Assembly: GCA_017608545.1 (NCBI GenBank)
Contig: JAFCFQ010000009.1
Location: forward strand, 1-9,534
Direction: 5' to 3'
Source of the DNA: Candidatus Aenigmatarchaeota archaeon
Lineage (GTDB): Archaea > Aenigmatarchaeota > Aenigmatarchaeia > Aenigmatarchaeales > Aenigmatarchaeaceae
DNA: 9,534 nt
Positions 6,183 through 9,534 of the stretch are shown in pieces. A program made the translations under genes and the position numbers. The notes under the pieces are model-generated. The model ran no database searches, was not told the origin of the DNA, and worked only from the letters and a program-made list of their open reading frames with translations. Position 1 is the stretch's first letter, and every line of letters begins with the position of its first letter.

Positions 6183-6232
6183 ATATTTATATAAACTATT
6201 ATTACTTTAGAGTGAATAACATATTTATATAA
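6183..6232. repeat. Duplicated 12-bp TATA-like element
   Basis: ATATTTATATAA occurs at 6183-6194 and 6221-6232, exactly 38 bp apart, each preceded by TAA and one variable base. On the plus strand each contains TTTATATA, a near-ideal archaeal TATA box; on the minus strand the reverse, TTATATAAAT, equals the box of the HAD gene. Neither is at the standard distance for the flanking genes, so they may be extra promoters of the 6312 gene, giving leaders of about 60 and 100 nt. Confidence 0.45.
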
Positions 6233-6244
6233 GTTTTTATAATC

Positions 6245-6258
6245 CGAAAAGTTTAAAT
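6245..6258 (+). promoter_or_regulatory. BRE plus TATA box for the 6312 zinc-ribbon gene
   Basis: CGAAAA (6245-6250) followed by GTTTAAAT (6251-6258) matches the archaeal BRE-TATA layout. Transcription would start near 6280 and give a leader of about 30 nt that contains the GGTGAG ribosome binding site at 6299-6304. This is the only BRE I judge clear in the window. Confidence 0.55.
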
Positions 6259-6298
6259 TCCCGTTTTTTTAAATATTTTTTTGGCTTTAACTACTGAA

Positions 6299-6304
6299 GG
6301 TGAG
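6299..6304 (+). promoter_or_regulatory. Shine-Dalgarno site that sets the start at 6312
   Basis: GGTGAG lies 7 nt before the ATG at 6312. A GTG within it (6300-6302) is in frame and could be read as an earlier start, but it is part of the ribosome binding site itself, so the ATG is the better start. Confidence 0.7.
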
Positions 6305-6311
6305 TTATAAA

Positions 6312-6671
6312 ATGGCATTTTTAGATAAAATTAAGAAAGGTTGGTTAAAAAATGGGGAAGTTCATGTCATTGCAAAGAGAGACAGACATTACAAGATACT
6401 ACCAGATGGTAGAAGATACCTTGTGAATCTTGAAAAGATTTACCAATTCAATGGAGCAGATGAACCAGAAGAAATGAAAGTTTTTAAGGGTTCTTGTCCG
6501 GATTGCGGAACAAGTTTAATATACCCTGGTGGTATTCCGACTTGCCCAGTATGTGGTTTTGAATATTCAGGACCTGTTTTTCAGAAATATAAGAGACTAA
6601 CACGTGCAGAAAGAGAAGAACGAGAAATAATAAAAAGAGAAATATTTGAAGATGTTAGAGGAAATCTTTAA
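6312..6671 (+). CDS. Zinc-ribbon protein, 119 aa
   Basis: The chosen start is the ATG preceded by GGTGAG, giving MAFLDKIKKGWLKNGEVHVI at the N-terminus. Residues about 1-60 are beta-rich with many basic residues (AKRDRHYKILPDGRRYLVNL, 21-40). The zinc ribbon follows: C62-P-D-C65 and C78-P-V-C81, with 12 residues between the pairs, a compact classical rubredoxin-like knuckle pair. After it comes GFEYSGPVFQKYKRLT and a strongly charged helix (about 97-115, RAEREEREIIKREIFEDV). The shape, an RNA-friendly basic part, a zinc ribbon and a helix, would suit a ribosome-, RNA- or transcription-associated protein, but I know no named family. Fewer extreme AT-rich codons than its neighbours, an SD site and stacked TATA elements suggest good expression and conservation. 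Confidence 0.82.
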   Translation: MAFLDKIKKGWLKNGEVHVIAKRDRHYKILPDGRRYLVNLEKIYQFNGADEPEEMKVFKGSCPDCGTSLIYPGGIPTCPVCGFEYSGPVFQKYKRLTRAEREEREIIKREIFEDVRGNL

Positions 6672-6743
6672 ACCCTTCATTTTAATTTAAAATATATTTT
6701 TAGCTATACAAGTTTATGTTCTAGGATCAGAGAAATTAAAATT

Positions 6744-6920
6744 CTATTTTGCAATAAAGACTTTTCCTTGTATACTCTTAACATGTTTTCCACAGTTAGG
6801 GCATACCCTTTTATATTTAGGAATATAAGTATGACAATTCGGACATAACCTATTAAAGTTTATCCATATCATACTCCCTCTCATACCTCTTCTCTCCGAA
6901 ATTTTTTTTATTTTTTCCAT
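6744..6920 (-). CDS. Very small zinc-ribbon protein, 58 aa
   Basis: The 58 residues consist of a basic N-terminal segment (MEKIKKISERRGMRGSMIWI), then a compact zinc ribbon, C26-P-N-C29 and C40-P-N-C43, with 10 residues between the pairs, and a basic beta tail ending VFIAK. It resembles the many double-CPxC zinc-ribbon miniproteins of archaea, which include ribosomal and transcription-associated proteins, but no specific match is evident. The start is the ATG at 6920, because GGTGA (minus strand, 6926-6930) lies 5 nt before it; an in-frame TTG at 6932 lies upstream of that site and is less likely. A TATA-like box at 6959-6968 would give a leader of about 17 nt. It converges on the 6312-6671 zinc-ribbon gene. 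Confidence 0.75.
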   Translation of the reverse strand: MEKIKKISERRGMRGSMIWINFNRLCPNCHTYIPKYKRVCPNCGKHVKSIQGKVFIAK

Positions 6921-6925
6921 TTTTT

Positions 6926-6930
6926 TCACC
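6926..6930 (-). promoter_or_regulatory. Shine-Dalgarno site that sets the start at 6920
   Basis: The minus strand reads GGTGA, 5 nt before the ATG. It favours the ATG at 6920 over the in-frame TTG at 6932 and GTG at 6929. Confidence 0.6.
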
Positions 6931-6958
6931 AATTGCAGAATATAATTTCTCGTAAGTC

Positions 6959-6968
6959 ATATTTAAAG
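6959..6968 (-). promoter_or_regulatory. TATA-like box for the 6744-6920 gene
   Basis: The minus strand reads CTTTAAATAT preceded by GAAAAC, a BRE-like stretch. Transcription would start near 6937 and give a leader of about 17 nt with the GGTGA site. Confidence 0.5.
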
Positions 6969-6979
6969 GTTTTCAGGAG

Positions 6980-6990
6980 TTTATATATAA
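6980..6990. promoter_or_regulatory. Extra TATA-like element in the 6921-7064 spacer
   Basis: TTTATATATAA is nearly self-complementary and lies between the divergent genes. On the plus strand it would start a transcript near 7010, giving the 7065 gene a second, longer leader of about 55 nt; on the minus strand it would do the same for the 6920 gene. Beyond promoters, I see no other gene in this 144-bp spacer. Confidence 0.3.
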
Positions 6991-7034
6991 AATTATAAAT
7001 CTAGATTAAAAGAATAATGTAAAAGAGGAATACT

Positions 7035-7044
7035 AATTTAAAAG
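7035..7044 (+). promoter_or_regulatory. TATA-like box for the 7065 operon
   Basis: AATTTAAAAG is centred about 26 bp upstream of the ATG at 7065, the same spacing as at the other leaderless genes. This supports the 40-codon ORF as the first gene of a two-gene unit. Confidence 0.5.
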
Positions 7045-7064
7045 TTCTATTCTATAATTAATTT

Positions 7065-7187
7065 ATGAATAAAATAATTAAAGAGATATTTTGGGAAGAT
7101 TTAAAAGGTGAGATAAAGTTTTTTATAAAAAATTTCAAGGAGATAATAAAAAGAGTTTGGTCTGATTTTCTAAATGAATTAAAATGA
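7065..7187 (+). CDS. Amphipathic helical peptide, 40 aa, coupled to the next gene
   Basis: The ORF runs from ATG at 7065 to TGA at 7185-7187 and encodes 40 residues. The ATG of the following gene (7184) overlaps its stop as ATGA, so translation of the two is probably coupled. The peptide reads as one long amphipathic helix: hydrophobic I4, I8, I17, F20, I21, F24, I27, I28, V31, F35 and L39 recur every three to four residues, with Trp at 10 and 32 and Lys/Glu on the other face. Such helices lie on membrane surfaces or pack against a partner; this may bind the two-TM protein encoded next. A TATA-like box 26 bp upstream supports the start. A toxin-like or channel-regulating role is possible but unsupported. 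Confidence 0.6.
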   Translation: MNKIIKEIFWEDLKGEIKFFIKNFKEIIKRVWSDFLNELK

Positions 7188-7423
7188 TTAGTATGCGTGG
7201 TCAAACAATTATGAGGATAACAGGAATCATCTTTTGGGTAATTGCAATAATAATACTAATGGCAACTTATGGTGTTTTTGCAAAGCCAATATTAGAGAAT
7301 GAATTGAATAAAGGTTTTTTCAGCGGTGAAACTGTATACCATACAAGTTCATTGGTATTTAGCATTTTATTTTTAACTTTAGGAACATTTTTAATAGTTT
7401 ATCCTTTTAAGAAGAAGAAATAA
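7184..7423 (+). CDS. Two-helix membrane protein, 79 aa
   Basis: This is a small integral membrane protein with two predicted transmembrane helices, about 12-31 (ITGIIFWVIAIIILMATYG) and 55-74 (SSLVFSILFLTLGTFLIVYP). A basic N-terminus and KKKK at the C-terminus suggest both ends face the cytoplasm, with a short outer loop (about 34-54). The start at 7184 is favoured by the ATGA overlap with the peptide gene; a second ATG at 7193 would give MRGQTIMRIT. The RGQ in front of a hydrophobic helix resembles the class III (pilin-like) signal of archaea, but the acid at +5 is absent and a second helix follows, so this is not a typical pilin. Family unknown. Confidence 0.7.
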   Translation: MISMRGQTIMRITGIIFWVIAIIILMATYGVFAKPILENELNKGFFSGETVYHTSSLVFSILFLTLGTFLIVYPFKKKK

Positions 7424-7507
7424 ATTTATCTTATCTTTTCTAAATGGTAAACATGTTAGGTTGTTAAAAGACTCATTGAAAATACTTTAAATGGAACCAT
7501 CAGTTAA

Positions 7508-7972
7508 TTATATTCTTTTTCTAGGTATGAACATTGGAACTTTTTCTTTGTACTTCTTATATCTTTTACCAAATTTTTTTATTAAAATCCTTTCTTCATA
7601 CAATGCCATTAAATACCAAACAACGATAAAAGTAATTGCAACTACTGCCATTGGTAAAATAGGAAAAATGATTAAGAACCCTATGTTTAAAAGTATTCTT
7701 CCAAGATAAATAGGATGTCTTATTTTTGAATATATTCCAGTTGTAACCAATTTTTTAATTTCTTCTGGATAAGAATGAGCTTTTTCAAGAACTTTGTGAG
7801 AAATTGATTCAAAATAAAAGCTTAACAAAACTATTGGTGTCCCTATTGCAGCTCTTAAAAGAATTAATCCTGATGTCGCTTCCTTATAAAATGAAAAGAA
7901 AACTATGTTTATTACAATGAGATTAATTAAATCAAAATACAATGGTGGTATATAAAAAAACTTTCTTTTCAT
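7508..7972 (-). CDS. ICMT/PEMT-like membrane methyltransferase
   Basis: This is an integral membrane S-adenosylmethionine-dependent methyltransferase of the isoprenylcysteine carboxyl methyltransferase and phospholipid methyltransferase group. The family signature is clear: LVTTGIYSKIRHPIYLG (75-91) with R85-H86-P87, then the paired glutamates E126-E127 in YEERIL, and the closing pattern FGKRYKKYKEKVPMFIP. Transmembrane helices fall at about 12-28, 38-55, 92-106 and 108-124. At 154 residues it is of usual length for the small prokaryotic forms. Archaeal substrates are not known in general; lipids or isoprenoid-like compounds are plausible. The gene follows the PH-domain gene after only 2 bp (TAA, AA, ATG), with no promoter or ribosome site between, so the two form an operon. 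Confidence 0.88.
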   Translation of the reverse strand: MKRKFFYIPPLYFDLINLIVINIVFFSFYKEATSGLILLRAAIGTPIVLLSFYFESISHKVLEKAHSYPEEIKKLVTTGIYSKIRHPIYLGRILLNIGFLIIFPILPMAVVAITFIVVWYLMALYEERILIKKFGKRYKKYKEKVPMFIPRKRI

Positions 7973-7974
7973 TT

Positions 7975-8469
7975 TTATCGTTTTAATAGCTTTATAAATT
8001 TCTTGGGATTCGAAGGTGTTATCATATAATATTTACCTTTTTTAGTAGTTATAAGGATAGCATCTCTCAAATTAGTTATTATTGTCCTTACCCAACCAAG
8101 ATTAGGAACATAAAAAGCTCCACAATAAAGACTTGCACCAACTCTAAAGTGAAGAGGAACCATAATTTTTTCAACATTTTTAATATCTTTTAATTTTATT
8201 TTTATAGTAATGAATGGTGACCATGAATACAAAATACCATTTTTTATTTTATATTTTGTAGTGTAAAACCCTACTGTTGTGAACAGAATTAATAAAAAAA
8301 TAAAACACATTATACTGTTAAAGATAATTTTTAAAAAGCAAGAAGTTTGAAATAAATCAGCAAATAGATATATTATAAAATAAATCAATACAATAAAAAT
8401 CATCATTGATATGTACATTCCGCCTATCCAATGGCTTTTGTAAGGTTTGTTTATTATTTCATTTCTCAT
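7975..8469 (-). CDS. Membrane-anchored bPH_5-like (bacterial PH) protein
   Basis: Two transmembrane helices at about 16-38 and 47-68 form an N-terminal anchor. The remaining residues, about 70-164, resemble the bPH_5 type of prokaryotic PH domain: a strand with KYKIKNGILYSW (72-83), IKLKDIKNVEKI (91-102), a Gly-rich centre FRVGASLYCGAFYVPNLGW (108-126) and the ending ITTKKGKYYMITPSNPKKFI (140-159), where the P-x-NP-x-x-F element closes the domain. Such proteins sit in the membrane with the PH domain on the cytoplasmic side; their ligand is unknown. It is the first gene of an operon with the ICMT-like methyltransferase. The start has a TATA-like box at 8491-8500. Fold call is by pattern, so moderately sure. 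Confidence 0.78.
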   Translation of the reverse strand: MRNEIINKPYKSHWIGGMYISMMIFIVLIYFIIYLFADLFQTSCFLKIIFNSIMCFIFLLILFTTVGFYTTKYKIKNGILYSWSPFITIKIKLKDIKNVEKIMVPLHFRVGASLYCGAFYVPNLGWVRTIITNLRDAILITTKKGKYYMITPSNPKKFIKLLKR

Positions 8470-8490
8470 AAAATAAATTTATTAAGAGAT

Positions 8491-8500
8491 AGAATTTAAG
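8491..8500 (-). promoter_or_regulatory. TATA-like box for the PH/methyltransferase operon
   Basis: The minus strand reads CTTAAATTCT, centred 26-27 bp upstream of the ATG at 8469, with no Shine-Dalgarno sequence. A leaderless two-gene transcript is predicted. Confidence 0.5.
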
Positions 8501-8533
8501 TGTTACTAAAGAGTATAATACTAGCATTTATTT

Positions 8534-9100
8534 CTAATTAATTCTACTGTCATTTTTTCTAACACAAAGTTTTGGGTTTTCATATATTTCATAGAAATTT
8601 TCTACTATTCCATTATTTCTACCCTTATTTTTCCTAAATTTTTCCATTTCAAAATAACAAACGTTATGAGCTATATTAGTTTTTCTGTCTATTTCATCAC
8701 ACTTGACAATTTTAAACTCCATTTGTAATCTTTTTAATTCTTTTAACAATTCAAACTTCTTTAAATTTTTGGCTTTTATTTCATGATTATTTATGGTTCT
8801 TTCTAGTTCAGTAAAATCAGTTTTTAATTCAACTTCACATTTCTTTGTATCAATATTCAAACAATCACAATATTGAGTTAGAAATTTTAAACTCTCTATC
8901 CCAGCTTTTAACTCTCCTTTTGAATTGTTTATATTGTAATAAATATTGGAATCACAGAAAGGTGGAAAATTTCTATCTTTTATTACATACCCTACTATAG
9001 TTACAATACCATCTACAGTTTCTTTTGTAGAAGCATCAGTCCACACTACGAATCGGTAATTTCGAGACACTAATAATATTAAATAATAAATTTTATACAT
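8534..9100 (-). CDS. RNase H-like (RNase HI / RVT_3 type) protein
   Basis: The protein resembles RNase HI-type nucleases that cut RNA in RNA-DNA hybrids. Matching elements are VVWTDAS (18-24, first Asp D22), KGELKAGIESLKFL (61-74, E63), ELKTDFTELE (91-100, D95) and, near the end, IDRKTNIAHNVCYFEME (137-153), the R-x-x-N-x-x-A region. In E. coli RNase HI the last site after this region is Asp; here it reads A-H-N, as in many divergent family members, so activity may differ. The longest start is the ATG at 9100, but a GTG at 9070 (MSRNYRFVVWTDAS) begins nearer the first Asp and has a TATAAAA element (9091-9097) about 24 bp upstream; I favour it slightly. A hydrophobic N-terminus from the longer start (YYLILL) would be odd for an RNase H. 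A C-terminal extension of about 35 residues has no recognised motif. Confidence 0.7.
   Translation of the reverse strand: MYKIYYLILLVSRNYRFVVWTDASTKETVDGIVTIVGYVIKDRNFPPFCDSNIYYNINNSKGELKAGIESLKFLTQYCDCLNIDTKKCEVELKTDFTELERTINNHEIKAKNLKKFELLKELKRLQMEFKIVKCDEIDRKTNIAHNVCYFEMEKFRKNKGRNNGIVENFYEIYENPKLCVRKNDSRIN
9091..9097 (-). promoter_or_regulatory. TATA-like element supporting a GTG start at 9070
   Basis: The minus strand reads TATAAAA inside the N-terminal codons of the longest reading frame. Its centre is 24 bp before the GTG at 9070, matching the leaderless spacing seen elsewhere here. A competing TTTAAA element at about 9141-9150 would serve the ATG at 9100 with a leader of about 17-20 nt. 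Confidence 0.35.
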
Positions 9101-9159
9101 CTTCTGTTAAATCTCATTTCTATTCTCTAGTATCAAAAATTTTAAATTTATTCTTAATT

Positions 9160-9534
9160 TTATAATAAGTTTAAAATTCTTTTTTTAAAAGTTTCCCAAT
9201 CTTTACTCATTATATGAATACCTGCTGCAGGTATGTGACCGCCACCACTAGAATTTTTAAGACCTTTTGTTACCATAGTTGCAATTTTACCACAATTAAT
9301 TTTTTTGTCTTGCTTTCTCAAACTCATGTAAATCATTTTACCTTTTTTTCTTGCTACAATAACGGTATAATTTGGTTTTTCTAAACTAATCTTCGTAGAA
9401 ATCGGCGAACTAATGGAAAACTTTGTATCTAATTTTAAAATTATTAATTTTTTATTTTTAATGATTTCAGCATTCTTCTTCCAGTTTTTCATTGTTAAAA
9501 CAATTTCTTTCTCTACAACATCATAGAATTTCTT
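9160..9534 (-). CDS. DHH/DHHA1 family phosphoesterase, C-terminal part only
   Basis: The frame is open to the last base of the window, so the N-terminal DHH catalytic domain lies outside. What is visible is the C-terminal DHHA1 substrate-binding domain: strands with KLIILKLDTKF and YTVIVARKKGKMIYMSLR, then NCGKIATMVTKGLKNSSGGG, and GGGHIPAAG, the signature that binds the nucleic-acid or nucleotide 3' end. The closing helix is WETFKKRILNL. The family includes RecJ-like exonucleases, archaeal GAN, and nano-RNases or cyclic dinucleotide phosphodiesterases; the part seen cannot separate them. An ATG at 9492 is internal, as sense codons continue upstream. It precedes the RNase H-like gene by 59 bp on the same strand, which would suit a shared role in nucleic-acid turnover, though the latter has its own TATA-like elements. 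Confidence 0.85.
   Translation of the reverse strand, partial: KKFYDVVEKEIVLTMKNWKKNAEIIKNKKLIILKLDTKFSISSPISTKISLEKPNYTVIVARKKGKMIYMSLRKQDKKINCGKIATMVTKGLKNSSGGGHIPAAGIHIMSKDWETFKKRILNLL

Noticed and set aside
6300..6311. GTG at 6300 as start of the zinc-ribbon protein
   Set aside because: The GTG is part of the GGTGAG ribosome binding site for the ATG at 6312.
6679..6693. Palindrome ATTTTAATTTAAAAT after the 6312 gene
   Set aside because: Self-complementary but purely A/T, so chance in this composition is likely and the hairpin would be very weak.
6921..6932. TTG at 6932 or GTG at 6929 as start of the 58-aa zinc-ribbon protein
   Set aside because: A GGTGA site sits between them and the ATG at 6920 at proper spacing, so the ATG is preferred.
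7491..7709. 72-codon plus-strand frame
   Set aside because: It is antisense to the ICMT-like methyltransferase, whose motifs are intact on the minus strand.
9490..9492. ATG at 9492 as start of the DHHA1 protein
   Set aside because: Sense codons continue to the window edge and a DHHA1 domain normally follows a DHH domain.
1..9534. CRISPR array near the Cas4-like gene
   Set aside because: I saw no regularly spaced repeats; the repeated elements present are single short AT-rich pairs.

Overview
This is an AT-rich, compact archaeal window. Archaea are indicated by TATA-like boxes (often TTTAAA or TTATA cores) about 24-28 bp ahead of many start codons, usually with no Shine-Dalgarno sequence, which implies leaderless mRNAs. 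One promoter has a BRE-TATA pair (CGAAAA followed by GTTTAAAT at 6245-6258). Small zinc-ribbon proteins, a Cas4-like Fe-S nuclease and a DUF362 protein also fit. Gene size, AT bias and many orphan proteins suggest a DPANN-type archaeon (Nanoarchaeota, Woesearchaeota or Aenigmarchaeota-like), but no rRNA or ribosomal protein is present to fix the lineage.

Layout. 1-333: 3' end of an orphan gene with a twin CX3C motif. 437-971: a divergent pair, a zinc-ribbon protein (-) and a 55-aa ORF (+). 1017-2374: a HAD phosphatase and an orphan helical protein, both +. 2382-3927: a DUF362 protein (-), an orphan (+) and a small beta-rich protein (-); the first two diverge from a 43-bp spacer. 4026-6130: a solo Cas4-like nuclease (+), an orphan (-) whose 3' end overlaps it, and a CorA-type divalent cation channel (-). 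6312-6920: two small zinc-ribbon proteins converging. 7065-8469: a membrane-related block, made of a 40-residue amphipathic peptide coupled by an ATGA overlap to a two-TM protein (+), facing a two-gene operon of a membrane-anchored bPH_5-like protein and an ICMT-like methyltransferase (-). 8534-9534: an RNase H-like protein and the C-terminal end of a DHH/DHHA1 phosphoesterase, both -.

Most genes appear to be transcribed singly from their own promoters. The clear exceptions are the PH/methyltransferase pair and the peptide/two-TM pair. No CRISPR array, cas1/cas2, tRNA, rRNA, insertion sequence or integrase was seen. The genes do not form one recognisable pathway. Three themes recur: nucleic-acid enzymes (Cas4-like, RNase H-like, DHH), small membrane proteins, and zinc ribbons. 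The three zinc-ribbon genes are the ones that carry clear GGTG-type ribosome binding sites. I found no convincing new multi-gene system; the best leads are the coupled peptide/two-TM pair and the solo Cas4-like nuclease.
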